Source: Nitratireductor sp. B36 (lineage in GTDB: Bacteria; Pseudomonadota; Alphaproteobacteria; Rhizobiales; Rhizobiaceae). Taken from it: a stretch of DNA of 64,000 nucleotides. Shown here piece after piece: positions 1-8,929 of the stretch. The stretch is taken from positions 186,001 through 250,000 of the forward strand of contig NZ_JACKZY010000005.1 of the NCBI RefSeq assembly GCF_020833685.1. Reading direction: 5' to 3'. The first letter of the stretch is position 1. Every line of letters starts with the position of its first letter. The notes beneath the pieces were generated by a model that saw nothing but the letters and a program-made list of their open reading frames with translations, was not told the origin of the DNA and did not search any database. The translations under genes were made by a program, and so were the position numbers.

Positions 1-155
1 GCATGGCGAGTCTGGCCATCGTTCAGTTCAAGCCGGTCGAGATAGGGACCGTAGCCGAAGAAATCGCTCGCCGCCGCAATCGCCGCGCGCGCCTCCGGCG
101 TTGTCTGTGCCGGTTTTCCGGGGCCGGTGCCGATTATGACGAGACGCCCGCTCAT
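1..155 (-). CDS. cobJ: Precorrin-3B C17-methyltransferase, N-terminal part
   Basis: The start of a gene that runs off the left edge; 51 codons are visible. It opens MSGRLVIIGTGPGKP, the glycine-rich SAM-binding loop at the N-terminus of cobalamin-pathway tetrapyrrole methylases, followed by the GYGPYLDRL stretch characteristic of CobJ/CbiH. CobJ methylates C-17 of precorrin-3B and drives ring contraction. Its ATG overlaps the cobI stop as ATGA, so the two are translationally coupled in the cobW-N-G-H-I-J operon. The identification rests on the N-terminus and gene order only. Confidence 0.9.
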   Translation of the reverse strand, partial: MSGRLVIIGTGPGKPAQTTPEARAAIAAASDFFGYGPYLDRLELNDGQTRH

Positions 156-892
156 GCCACCGCCTCGCCGGGCTTTGCCTGCCAGCCCGGTCCGAGCACC
201 AGTGAGAAATAGGGGGCCTCATCGTCCGCCTTGTCGGCGAGCGGGGTCATGCTTGTGTTGTCCATGGTGCCGCGTTCCACATAGACGGTGCCACCAAGCC
301 TGTCGGCGCGGGCCAGCGCCCTGCGGATTTTCGGCAGATTGCGCCCCACCTTCATGATGACGAAGGCCTCCGTATCGCTCACGCGGCGCACAAGCTCATC
401 TTCATCGAGCGTTCCGGGCAAAACCGTCATGATGTCGTCGCCCTGAACGATGGCGATGCCTACCTGCGACCAGCAGCCGGACATGGCCGTGATGCCGGGG
501 ATCACCTCCGTCGGATAGTGCGCGGCAAGCCGCACATGCAGATGCATGTAGGAGCCATAGAACAGCGGGTCGCCCTCGCTCAGGACGGCAACCGTGCGCC
601 CCGCATTCAGATGCGCTTCCACCGCCCGCGCCGAAGCCTCGTAAAAGCCGGTGATGGCCGCGATATAGCGCGGATCGGTCTTGTCGAACTCGGTGGTAAC
701 TGGATATTCGAGCGGCAGTTCCTCGATGCCTTCCGGCAACAGCCCCTCGACCGTGCGGCGGGCATTGCCCCGACGGCCACGCTTGGCGAAGTAGGCCACC
801 ACATCCGCCCGCTCCAGCGCCTTCAGCGCCTTGACGGTGATGAGTTCGGGATCGCCGGGTCCGGTGCCGACGCCAATCAGGGTTCCGTTCAC
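152..892 (-). CDS. cobI: Precorrin-2 C20-methyltransferase CobI
   Basis: A 246-residue SAM-dependent methylase of the corrin pathway that methylates C-20 of precorrin-2 to give precorrin-3A. The N-terminal GVGTGPGDPELITVKA is the family's SAM loop, and SEGDPLFYGS and VIPGITAMSG are the following conserved blocks. The start is a GTG whose last two bases are shared with the cobH TGA (GTGA overlap); the frame stays open upstream, but those residues come from the cobH region and are not family-like. It sits between cobH and cobJ, in the classic Pseudomonas denitrificans/rhizobial order. Confidence 0.96.
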   Translation of the reverse strand: MNGTLIGVGTGPGDPELITVKALKALERADVVAYFAKRGRRGNARRTVEGLLPEGIEELPLEYPVTTEFDKTDPRYIAAITGFYEASARAVEAHLNAGRTVAVLSEGDPLFYGSYMHLHVRLAAHYPTEVIPGITAMSGCWSQVGIAIVQGDDIMTVLPGTLDEDELVRRVSDTEAFVIMKVGRNLPKIRRALARADRLGGTVYVERGTMDNTSMTPLADKADDEAPYFSLVLGPGWQAKPGEAVA

Positions 893-1521
893 AGGCCTGC
901 CCTCGCAAGTGCGTTGATGGCCGCTGCTGTCATGGCGCTGCCGCCCATGCGGCCGCGCACGATGGCGAAGGGAATTCCAAGCCCGCTCTCGGCAAGGGCC
1001 TCCTTCGATTCCATCGCACCGACAAAACCGACCGGCATGCCAATGATGGCGGCGGGTTTCGGCGCACCGGCGCGCAGCATGTCGAGCAGGTAGAAGAGTG
1101 CGGTCGGCGCATTGCCGATGGCGATCACCGCTCCCTCCATGTGCTCGCGCCACAGTTCCAGCGCGGCGGCGGAACGCGTGTTGCCAAGCTTTTGTGCAAG
1201 CTCCGGCGTGCGCGCATCGCGCAAGGTGCAGATCACCTCATTGTCGGCGGGCAGCCGCGTGCGCGTCACACCGCGCGCCACCATCTCCGCATCACACAGG
1301 ATCGGCGCACCTTCTTTCAGCGCCGCGCGGCCCGCCGCCACGAACCCCTCGGAAAAGACGAAATGTCTTGCGGCCTCGACAAGCCCGCAGGCATGGATCA
1401 TGCGGATGGCGACATCGGCCTCTTCCGCGCTGAAACGCGCGAGATCGGCCTCGGCGCGGATGATCGCGAACGACTTTTCATAGATGGCATTGCCGTCGCG
1501 TATGTACTCGGTTTCTTGCAT
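889..1521 (-). CDS. cobH: Precorrin-8X methylmutase CobH
   Basis: A 210-residue enzyme that moves the C-11 methyl group of precorrin-8X to C-12, giving hydrogenobyrinic acid. Family blocks include YIRDGNAIYEKSFAIIRAEADL at the N-terminus (catalytic His replaced by neighbours in many copies cannot be judged here), IGNAPTALF near residue 136 and IGMPVGFVGA near residue 160, a diagnostic precorrin-8X binding loop. The length is normal. The ATG directly abuts the cobG stop, and the end overlaps cobI by 4 bases. It is part of the riboswitch-controlled cobW operon. Confidence 0.96.
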   Translation of the reverse strand: MQETEYIRDGNAIYEKSFAIIRAEADLARFSAEEADVAIRMIHACGLVEAARHFVFSEGFVAAGRAALKEGAPILCDAEMVARGVTRTRLPADNEVICTLRDARTPELAQKLGNTRSAAALELWREHMEGAVIAIGNAPTALFYLLDMLRAGAPKPAAIIGMPVGFVGAMESKEALAESGLGIPFAIVRGRMGGSAMTAAAINALARAGL

Positions 1522-2733
1522 TCAGCCTGACTTTCGAAGAAGGGCAGCGCGCAGCGTCTCGCCGCGCTCTGTGAGAAAGGTGCGAAGGCGTTCGGAAGGT
1601 TTTGCGCCAACGCAGGAAAGGGTGCAGCAGCTCTCGGCCGCGATCAGGTTCACAACAGGCCCGGCGGGCTGGGCGCATCCTTTCTCGCAGGCCGAAAGGT
1701 GAAGGCGAAACGGACCATCGGGCAGACCCGCCGCAGCCGCCTCGGCGGCAAGCGCCTTGGCATCGAACCGCGCCGAGGCACAGGCTGGCGCCCCGGCGCA
1801 GGCGGCTATGGATAGGCGGGGATCATGCGCGTCCGTGACGAAGCCAAGAGCCTCAGCCCCCCGCGACAACGCTTCCTGCCGGGGCTCATCGAGCCCGATC
1901 AGCAGCAGGCCGCTGCGCGGCGCAAGACGTATTTCCCTGGCATCCGAGGCGGCCTCGCAAAGCGCGACCAGCGCTTCCGCTGCGACCTGGCCGAAGGGCA
2001 GCGCGATCCCGAGCGCGCTTTCACCATCTTTCAGCGCAAACCGGCCAACCGGCGCACTGTCAGCCCGTGCGGGATGTTGCACGGCTGGCTCAAGCCCGGC
2101 CCGGAGCGCCTCTCTCTGCGCCTGTGTGAAATCGCGCGCGCGTCCGCCGGTCTGCGCCAGCAGATCAAGAACCGCAAGCGCTGCAGCGCCCACCGCCTGC
2201 TCATCGCCATGGCCTAACCAGCCCGCCGTCGCGCCATTGCCGCCGACACCGATCTGCCAGAGACCGTCTCCCAGCGCCACAAGCTTGATGTCGGCTCCGA
2301 TGGCGTCGAGATGCAGCGTCCCGCCACCATCGACCGTCACCGAGACCTTGGGGGCAAGGCGCGGGGCAAGGCAATGCGCTGCCGCATACTCATCGATCCG
2401 CCGGGCAAGCGCCATCGGGTCACCCAACGCATCCTGCGCCAGACCATCAAGCGCTCCCGTCTCCACCGCGAAGCCATCCACGGCCCCAAGATCGAGCGCG
2501 TTGATTTCCGCCCCGAGCAAAGGCGTGCTCTCAGCCGTCAATCCACGTATCTGCAATTTGCCGCGCGCGGTCACTTCCAGAATGCCGTTGCCGTGGCGAC
2601 CCGCCGCTTTTGCGATGCCCGCCAGCTTCTCAGGCGTCAGCGCGCCATGGGCCGGCGCGATCCGGGCGAGAAGACCATCGCCGGTTTTCATGGGGGCGGA
2701 GAGTGTGGGGCATGCGCCGCGCCGCATCGTCAT
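1522..2733 (-). CDS. cobG: Precorrin-3B synthase CobG
   Basis: A 403-residue Fe-S/sirohaem-reductase-fold protein. CobG is the oxygen-dependent monooxygenase that hydroxylates precorrin-3A before ring contraction, so its presence marks the aerobic (late cobalt insertion) B12 route. The [4Fe-4S] signature is visible as CAGAPAC (C-X5-C) and, about 40 residues on, CEKGC (C-X3-C) with AQP following. I chose the ATG that overlaps the cobN stop (ATGA); an in-frame start 21 codons upstream would overlap cobN needlessly. The gene abuts cobH with no gap. Confidence 0.95.
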   Translation of the reverse strand: MTMRRGACPTLSAPMKTGDGLLARIAPAHGALTPEKLAGIAKAAGRHGNGILEVTARGKLQIRGLTAESTPLLGAEINALDLGAVDGFAVETGALDGLAQDALGDPMALARRIDEYAAAHCLAPRLAPKVSVTVDGGGTLHLDAIGADIKLVALGDGLWQIGVGGNGATAGWLGHGDEQAVGAAALAVLDLLAQTGGRARDFTQAQREALRAGLEPAVQHPARADSAPVGRFALKDGESALGIALPFGQVAAEALVALCEAASDAREIRLAPRSGLLLIGLDEPRQEALSRGAEALGFVTDAHDPRLSIAACAGAPACASARFDAKALAAEAAAAGLPDGPFRLHLSACEKGCAQPAGPVVNLIAAESCCTLSCVGAKPSERLRTFLTERGETLRAALLRKSG

Positions 2734-5700
2734 GCCGTCGCCTCCGCAAGAAGTGCGGCCAGATCGGCATCGACGGAATTGCGGCGCGGGTGCCACAGGC
2801 CGCGTTTGCGGGCGGCGTGAAACCGTTCCGCCATCGCATGCGCCGCGGCGGGGTTTTCCGCCAGAAGAAAATCACGCACACGCTCATCACCGAGATAGGC
2901 ATCGAACACGGCATCGATCAGGTTGCCTGAAACCGCATCCGTGGTCTCCGCAAAGCCGATCAGCCGGTCCACCGTTTCCGTCAGTTCCGCAGCACCACGC
3001 GGGCCGTGGCGCAACTGGCCTTCGATGAAGCGTGGATTGACGGCACGCGCGCGCACGGTGCGGGCAATGGCCTGCGCCAGAGAGCGGGCGCGCGGGCGCT
3101 CCGGATCGGTCGTGTCGAGCACCACCAGATCGGCCTTGCCGCCCAGCGCTTCCACCGCCGCCGCGAACCCGCCGATAAAGGCCACATCCGCCGAACCTTC
3201 GAGAATGTCGCGCCCGGCATCGTCGCCGGTGTGTAGAAGCATGTCGGCACCCGCTACCTGCCGTGCAAACGCGCCGTCTTCGAGCCGGCCTTCGCCCTCC
3301 GCACCGCCGAAGGCAAACGCGCCCGCGTCCAGATAGGCTTCGCCCAGCTCGGTGCGCTCCTGCCAGTCTCCGCGCGCCAGCTTTTCTTCCGGCCCCGCGC
3401 CATAGGTGCCGGGAGCCGAGCCGAAAATGCGCGCCGGAGCCTTGCCGGCCACGCGGGCGGCGGCGGCTAACGGGTTTTCGCTGTCGTCCTCGTCGCGCGC
3501 GGCCACGGCGGCAACCGCCGTATCGAGAAGCGCGATCTGGGTGGGGAACATGTCGCGGAACAGGCCGGAAATGCGCCACGTCACGTCGATGCGCGGGCGG
3601 CCAAGGCTGGCCGGCGGCAAAACTTCGATGCCCGTCACACGGCCCGTCGCCTGATCCCATTGCGGGCGGCAGCCCATGAGAGCAAGCCCCTGTGCGATCT
3701 CCTCGCCGCCGGTGCGCAGGCTGGCGCTGCCCCAGAGGTCGATCACCAGCGAGCGCGGCCAGTCGCCATGCTCCTGCAAATAGCCGCGCAAAGCTTCATC
3801 CGCCGCCATTTTGCCAAGCGCGGTAGCGGTTGGCGTGGGAAGCGTGCGCGGGTCGGCAGTGAAGATGTTGCGGCCCGTTGGCAGAACATCGGTGCGCCCC
3901 CGCGCCGGTGCGCCGGAGGGGCCGGGCGCGATGTGCCGGCCATCGAGTGCGGCCAGAAGCGCACGCTTCTCGCTCTCCGCGCAGTCGCGGCGTTCCGGCG
4001 CTTCATCAATGCCGCTACCCCGGCCATAAATGTGCAGCCCGTCCTTGATGGCAAAATCTTTCAGATCGCAGAGCCAGGCGTCGATCTGCATCAGCGCCGC
4101 ATCCGTGTCGCCCGTGTCCTCAACGCCGGCATCGCGGGTGAGGCCCGTGCGCTCGGCGGTTTCCACGATCAGTTGCGCCAGCCGGTCGCGGCGGCGGCGG
4201 TCCAGCCCGTCGGCCTGCGCATATTCATCCACCAGCCGTTCCAGTTCCTGCTGGTCCCGCGAAAGCCCTGCGCCCGCCAGTGGTGGCGTTAGATGCCCAA
4301 GCGTCACCGCGCCAATGCGGCGCTTGGCCTGTGCGGCTTCGCCCGGATTGCTGACGATGAAGGGATAGACCACCGGCAGCGCGCCCGCCACGATCTCCGG
4401 AAAACAGGTTTCCGTCAGCGCCACGGTCTTGCCCGGCAGCCATTCCAGCGTGCCATGCGCGCCCACATGGATCAGCGCATGGGCATCGAGCCCTTCACGC
4501 ATCCAGTGGCCGAAAGCGACGAGCGCATGGCGCGGCGCGAGCGTCGGGTCGTGATAGTCGACGCGCCGGTCGGCCGAGCGTCCCCGGTCCGGCGCAAGCG
4601 CCACGGTGACATTGCCGAACCGCGCCGCGCGGAACGGAAAAACACCATCCTCCGCATCGTCTTCCGCCGGCCCCCAGGTGGCGATCAGCTTCTCGCGCGC
4701 CTCTTCGGGCAGCGCATCGAAGGCCCGCCGGTATTCATCCAGCGAAAGCGCTTCCGAAACCTGTTCAAGCCGCTGCATCAGCGCCCTTGGCGTCTCGGGA
4801 ACCCCATCAACCGCATACCCTGCCGCACGAAGATCGTGCAGCATGGCGAGCACGCTCGACGGCACGTCCAGACCCACCGCATAGCCGGTGCGCCCCGGCG
4901 CGCTCGGATAATCCGGGATCAGGATGACGATGCGGCGCTCGGGTTTTGGCGTTCGGGCAAGCTTCAGGTGAGCCGCAATCCTCGCCGCCACCTGCCTTAT
5001 GCGCGCGGGTTCGGGCCGGTTGCGCTGAACGCCGAAGGAAAGCCCTTCATCCAGCACCGCCTCGTCCTTGAAGGAAATCGCACCCGCCATCAGCCGGCCA
5101 TCGAGCTCCGGCAGCACCACATGCATGGCGAGGTCGGCGGGTGCCAGACCGCGCTGGCCTTCCTGCCACGCCTCGCGGCGCGTGGTGGCGGTGACCACCT
5201 GAAAAACCGGCACGCCAAACCGGTCGAACAGTGTTTTTTCGCCGGGCTCCGCGCCGCTGGAAAACGCCGTCGCGGTGATGAGCGCCTCAGGTTTCAACGT
5301 CTCCACGGCGTCGCGCACGAAACCGGCGGCAACCGGGTCGCGCAGGCTGGAGACAAACACTGGTACGGCGCAAAGACCCTGTTCCTCAAGCGCCTCCACC
5401 AGCGCGTCGATGGGCGCGACATCGCTGGCAAGCAGCATGGAGCGATAAAAGAGGATCGGAACGATTGCCCTGCCGGGCTGCGCGGCAAAAAAACCGGCCT
5501 CCACAATGCCATGGCCCGGCGCATAGAAGCCTGCCTTGGCAACCGGTTCGGCTTCCGGCGCTTCGCCGTCCCGTCCCGCAAGGCGCGCCATCTGCATGGT
5601 CAGCGCGCGCATGTTGTCCGGTCCGCCCTCGCGGAAACAGGCAAGCAGCGCCGCGCGCGCTTCCGGCGAAACGGTGGAGCGCTCGGCAAGGCGCGGGTCG

Positions 5701-6062
5701 TCCAGATGGCATTCGCCGGGAAGCAGCGCCAGCGCGATGCCCTTTTGCCCGGCCAGCGCGGAAAGCCGGTCGCAGCCATAGCGCCACCACTCATAGCCCC
5801 CAAGCACCCGCACCAGAATGGTGCGGGCGTGCGCTGCCGTGTTGTCGATCCACAGATCGACCGACATGGGGTGTCTCAGATCGCGCAGCGCGGCAAGGCG
5901 CAGCGAGGGCAGGGCCTCGCGCCCGGTCTGCCACGCAGAGGCAATCCCCGCCAGATCGCTGTCGGTGAACGACAGCGCCACCATGTCCGCCGGCGACTGT
6001 TGCAGATCGACAGGTTCGATCAGATCGTCCAGAGAGGCGGTGGTGGTGGCGAGGATGTGCAT
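2730..6062 (-). CDS. cobN: Cobaltochelatase large subunit CobN
   Basis: A 1,110-residue ATP-dependent chelatase subunit that inserts cobalt into hydrogenobyrinic acid a,c-diamide together with CobS and CobT, which are not in this window. It begins with the family N-terminus (MHILATTTASLDDL) and carries blocks such as HVGAHGTLEWLPGK near residue 530 and DLWGSASLRTGGEE near residue 780. It is shorter than the roughly 1,270-residue Pseudomonas denitrificans CobN, but both ends look intact, so I read this as lineage variation rather than truncation. It lies 4 bases downstream of cobW and overlaps cobG. Confidence 0.96.
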   Translation of the reverse strand: MHILATTTASLDDLIEPVDLQQSPADMVALSFTDSDLAGIASAWQTGREALPSLRLAALRDLRHPMSVDLWIDNTAAHARTILVRVLGGYEWWRYGCDRLSALAGQKGIALALLPGECHLDDPRLAERSTVSPEARAALLACFREGGPDNMRALTMQMARLAGRDGEAPEAEPVAKAGFYAPGHGIVEAGFFAAQPGRAIVPILFYRSMLLASDVAPIDALVEALEEQGLCAVPVFVSSLRDPVAAGFVRDAVETLKPEALITATAFSSGAEPGEKTLFDRFGVPVFQVVTATTRREAWQEGQRGLAPADLAMHVVLPELDGRLMAGAISFKDEAVLDEGLSFGVQRNRPEPARIRQVAARIAAHLKLARTPKPERRIVILIPDYPSAPGRTGYAVGLDVPSSVLAMLHDLRAAGYAVDGVPETPRALMQRLEQVSEALSLDEYRRAFDALPEEAREKLIATWGPAEDDAEDGVFPFRAARFGNVTVALAPDRGRSADRRVDYHDPTLAPRHALVAFGHWMREGLDAHALIHVGAHGTLEWLPGKTVALTETCFPEIVAGALPVVYPFIVSNPGEAAQAKRRIGAVTLGHLTPPLAGAGLSRDQQELERLVDEYAQADGLDRRRRDRLAQLIVETAERTGLTRDAGVEDTGDTDAALMQIDAWLCDLKDFAIKDGLHIYGRGSGIDEAPERRDCAESEKRALLAALDGRHIAPGPSGAPARGRTDVLPTGRNIFTADPRTLPTPTATALGKMAADEALRGYLQEHGDWPRSLVIDLWGSASLRTGGEEIAQGLALMGCRPQWDQATGRVTGIEVLPPASLGRPRIDVTWRISGLFRDMFPTQIALLDTAVAAVAARDEDDSENPLAAAARVAGKAPARIFGSAPGTYGAGPEEKLARGDWQERTELGEAYLDAGAFAFGGAEGEGRLEDGAFARQVAGADMLLHTGDDAGRDILEGSADVAFIGGFAAAVEALGGKADLVVLDTTDPERPRARSLAQAIARTVRARAVNPRFIEGQLRHGPRGAAELTETVDRLIGFAETTDAVSGNLIDAVFDAYLGDERVRDFLLAENPAAAHAMAERFHAARKRGLWHPRRNSVDADLAALLAEATA

Positions 6063-6066
6063 CGGA

Positions 6067-7104
6067 TCAGGCCGAGAGAAGGCTTTCGATGCGCGCGCGG
6101 TCGATGCCCTTGAGGCCGATCACGACAAGCCGCGTCTCGGCGGCTTCGCCGGCCTTCCACGGGCGGTCGTAATGGTGCGACACGCGCGGGCCCACGGCCT
6201 GCACCTGCAGGCGCATCGGCTTGCCCTTCACATGCGCAAAGCCCTTGAGGCGCAGAACCTCGCCGGTCTCCACCGCCGCGTTGACGCGCGCTTCCAGATC
6301 TTCAGGCCGCAGGACCGATGGCAGATCGACGACAAACGTATCGAAATCGTCATGCTCATGATCGTGCGGGTCGTCGTGATGGGTCTTGCGGTTTTCGATG
6401 TCGTCTTCCACCGCGAGACCGAGACCGAGCAGCAGCGCCGGGTCCACCTTGCCATGGGCGCTCGGCACGATCTGCACATTGCGCGACAGATGGCCCTCGA
6501 TGCGGGCGCGGGCGCGCTCATTGCCTTCCGCGTCCAGAAGGTCGCTCTTGGACAAGACGATGAGATCGGCGCAGGCCACCTGATCGTCGAACACTTCTTC
6601 CACCGGATCGTCATGGTCGAGCGTTTCGTCGGCGGCGCGCTGCGCGGCGAGCGCATCCATGTCGTTCGCTACCTGACCGTCGGCAAGTGCCGGCCCGTCC
6701 ACCACGGCGATGACGCCATCGACGGTGACGCGATTCTTGATAGCCGGCCACTGGAAGGCCTGCACCAGCGGCTTTGGCAGGGCGAGGCCCGAGGTCTCGA
6801 TCAGGATGTGATCCACCTTCGGCTCACGGGCGAGAATCTGGTCAAGTGCCGGCACGAAATCGTCGGCCACGGTGCAGCAGATGCAGCCATTGGCCAGTTC
6901 CAGAACGTTTTCTTCCGGGCAGGTGTCGAGCCCGCAACCTTTCAGCACCTCGCCATCGACGCCGGCATCGCCGAATTCATTGACGATGATGGCAAGCCGC
7001 TTGCCCTTGGTGTTTTCCAGCACATTGCGGATGAGCGTTGTCTTGCCGGCACCGAGAAAGCCGGTCACGACGGTGCAGGGCACACGATTGAAGCTCGTGG
7101 TCAT
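6067..7104 (-). CDS. cobW: CobW, G3E-family GTPase and metal chaperone
   Basis: A 345-residue G3E P-loop GTPase that is thought to supply cobalt to the cobaltochelatase. Visible motifs are the Walker A GFLGAGKTT (residues 15-23), the metal-binding CICC (74-77), SKSD (185-188) as the guanine-specificity motif, and a His/Asp-rich segment around 242-254 that can bind metal. The ATG is preceded by GAAGGA at good spacing; the longer open frame upstream runs into leader sequence. It is the first gene behind the leftward cobalamin riboswitch and is followed at once by cobN. Confidence 0.96.
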   Translation of the reverse strand: MTTSFNRVPCTVVTGFLGAGKTTLIRNVLENTKGKRLAIIVNEFGDAGVDGEVLKGCGLDTCPEENVLELANGCICCTVADDFVPALDQILAREPKVDHILIETSGLALPKPLVQAFQWPAIKNRVTVDGVIAVVDGPALADGQVANDMDALAAQRAADETLDHDDPVEEVFDDQVACADLIVLSKSDLLDAEGNERARARIEGHLSRNVQIVPSAHGKVDPALLLGLGLAVEDDIENRKTHHDDPHDHEHDDFDTFVVDLPSVLRPEDLEARVNAAVETGEVLRLKGFAHVKGKPMRLQVQAVGPRVSHHYDRPWKAGEAAETRLVVIGLKGIDRARIESLLSA

Positions 7105-7289
7105 GGGATATCCTTCAGACGGAGTGTGGTGAATGCGGGGATGCGGGCGAGGGGCGCACGGGCCTTTCGCGGCCGCGTACTGGCAGAGACACCATGAATG
7201 GTCGGGAGATCGCGCGCGGTGGCGCTGTCGGCAGTCACAATGCACACTCCTTGCCCGGGACACCCGCCAGGCGGTCAGGATTTCATTTT

Positions 7290-7466
7290 CAGACGGCAGG
7301 TTTCCTGGCTCACGGGTCGCTGCGCTCTCCAGCCTTCCCAGGGCGTTGCCCCAGTGGCGTGTCAGGTGCGCTCTCCGCTTACAGTTGCGGGGACAGCTGC
7401 GGCATTGGGCAAGGCCCGCACCGCATTCCCTCTTAGCCTCCTCCCTTGAGGGAAGAGGACCGTCTG
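7290..7466 (-). promoter_or_regulatory. Cobalamin riboswitch controlling the cobW-cobN-cobG-cobH-cobI-cobJ operon
   Basis: Read on the minus strand the segment contains the B12 box (AGCCAGGAAACCTGCC), the CCCGCAACTGTAAGCGG core and the GACCCGTGAG element of the AdoCbl aptamer. The closing P1 stem is visible: CCGTCTG at 7460-7466 pairs with CAGACGG at 7290-7296. The aptamer ends 185 bases before the cobW start, leaving room for an expression platform. Known members of this class repress expression when B12 is bound. Confidence 0.95.
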
Positions 7467-7551
7467 CCTCGCATTTATGGCTCGCCCGGCACGTCTGTCA
7501 ATGCGTGAAGAAAGCGTTTGCCGGAAGAGGCTGTTCCTGTATGGTCGGGCC

Positions 7552-7727
7552 GCTGTCGGTTCCGCGCAAGCGGACCAGAGGGAACATGGTGCGGCGCTAA
7601 ACCGCCAAGGCCATGGCTGCCCCCGCAACTGTAAGCGGTGAGCATTTTCCTGATCGCCACTGAGGCTTTTTGCCTTGGGAAGGCTGGAAAACGCTTCGAC
7701 CCGTGAGCCAGGAAACCTGCCGACAGC
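7552..7727 (+). promoter_or_regulatory. Cobalamin riboswitch controlling hupE-cobP-cobO
   Basis: A second AdoCbl aptamer on the plus strand. It has the CCCCGCAACTGTAAGCGGTG core, the GACCCGTGAG element and the B12 box AGCCAGGAAACCTGCC. The P1 stem is a perfect 8-bp pair: GCTGTCGG at 7552-7559 with CCGACAGC at 7720-7727. It ends 46 bases before the permease start at 7774, so the platform probably sequesters that ribosome site. It lies back to back with the leftward riboswitch, separated by about 85 bases. Confidence 0.95.
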
Positions 7728-7773
7728 ATGAAAGAAACACCGTATCCCTCGGGTGGAGGGGAAAGGACCGGAC

Positions 7774-8394
7774 ATGACCACGCGTATCGCACGCATTTTT
7801 TCCGCATTCGTTTTTTCATCGCTCTTCGCAACCAGCGCCGAGGCCCATCACGCCATGGGTGGAGAAACGCCCACGACCCTCTATGAGGGACTGGTCTCGG
7901 GTCTGGCGCATCCGGTGATCGGGCTCGATCATCTGGCCTTCATCGTCGCTGCCGGCCTCATTGCCGCTGTCGCCGGCATGAGCCTTTTCGCGCCGCTTCT
8001 CTTCGTCGCCGGTTCGCTGATCGGCGTCGGTCTTCACCTGATGCTGCTCGATCTGCCGGCGGCGGAAATCATCATTGCGGCAAGCGTTCTTGCCGGCGGC
8101 TGGCTTCTGGCGCGCGGCCGGGCGGTGGAGAATCACATCCTCGTCTTCGCCCTGTTTCTGGTGGTCGGCGTGTTCCATGGCTATGCCTTCGGCGAGGCCA
8201 TTGTCGGCAGCGAAGAAACGCCGCTCATCGCCTATCTCGCCGGCCTCGCCGCAATCCAGAGCGCCATCGCGCTCGGCGCATATTTTCTGGTCCAGTCGCG
8301 CGGCTGGGCCATCGAGGCCATGCAGCCCCGGCTTGCCGGTGCCGCCATCCTTGGCGTTGGCGTGACCTTCCTTGCCGGGCATCTCGTCGGCTGA
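7774..8394 (+). CDS. HupE/UreJ-family permease, probable cobalt importer
   Basis: A 206-residue membrane protein with an N-terminal signal-like segment ending near the EAHHAM residues and about six hydrophobic segments. Family motifs are HPVIGLDHL, with its metal-binding His/Asp, and FHGYAFGE. HupE/UreJ proteins move Ni or Co. Control by a cobalamin riboswitch and linkage to cobP and cobO make cobalt the likely substrate here. The start is the ATG at 7774, with GGAAAGGA upstream; a GTG 21 bases earlier is less well placed. cobP follows after 15 bases. Confidence 0.85.
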   Translation: MTTRIARIFSAFVFSSLFATSAEAHHAMGGETPTTLYEGLVSGLAHPVIGLDHLAFIVAAGLIAAVAGMSLFAPLLFVAGSLIGVGLHLMLLDLPAAEIIIAASVLAGGWLLARGRAVENHILVFALFLVVGVFHGYAFGEAIVGSEETPLIAYLAGLAAIQSAIALGAYFLVQSRGWAIEAMQPRLAGAAILGVGVTFLAGHLVG

Positions 8395-8409
8395 GCCGGC
8401 AAAATAGCG

Positions 8410-8928
8410 ATGCGATCGCTTCATTTCGTTCTCGGCGGCGCGCGCTCCGGCAAGAGCCGCCATGCCGAGAGGCTGATCGAGGCCGCACCCGCGCCCTGGC
8501 ACTACATCGCCACGGCGCAGGCCTTCGATGACGAGATGCGCGAGCGCATCGCCATGCACCGCGCCCGGCGCGAGGGGGCGGTGGCGGGGGCGTGGCAGAC
8601 ACACGACGCCCCACTCGACCTGCCGGGCGTGCTTGAAAAATTGCCGGCCCGCGAAACGGTTCTGGTCGATTGCCTGACCCTGTGGCTCAGCAATCTCATG
8701 CTGAACGACCATGATCCAAAGCCTGCCGCCGAGAAACTGGTTGCAGCCCTTGCCGCGAGAGAGGGAACCACGGTTCTCGTTTCCAATGAGGTCGGCTTCG
8801 GCATCGTGCCCGAAAACGTGCTGGCACGCCGCTTCCGCGACGAGGCGGGGTTCCTGAACCAGAAGATCGCCGCTGCCGCCGACAGCGTCACGCTGGTGGT
8901 TGCCGGCCTGCCCATGAAAGTGAAGTAA
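8410..8928 (+). CDS. cobP: Adenosylcobinamide kinase / guanylyltransferase CobP (CobU)
   Basis: A 172-residue bifunctional enzyme of the nucleotide-loop assembly branch: it phosphorylates adenosylcobinamide and then transfers GMP to it. Visible motifs are the P-loop GGARSGKS (residues 9-16), the VDCLTLWLSN block and SNEVGFGIVP, the last two highly characteristic of CobU/CobP. The length is normal. It lies between the permease and cobO (1 base apart), all under the rightward cobalamin riboswitch. Confidence 0.96.
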   Translation: MRSLHFVLGGARSGKSRHAERLIEAAPAPWHYIATAQAFDDEMRERIAMHRARREGAVAGAWQTHDAPLDLPGVLEKLPARETVLVDCLTLWLSNLMLNDHDPKPAAEKLVAALAAREGTTVLVSNEVGFGIVPENVLARRFRDEAGFLNQKIAAAADSVTLVVAGLPMKVK

Positions 8929-8929
8929 C

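Noticed and set aside
4293-6113. A 606-codon open frame on the plus strand
   Set aside because: Antisense to cobN; composition and lack of motifs show it is a shadow of the real gene.
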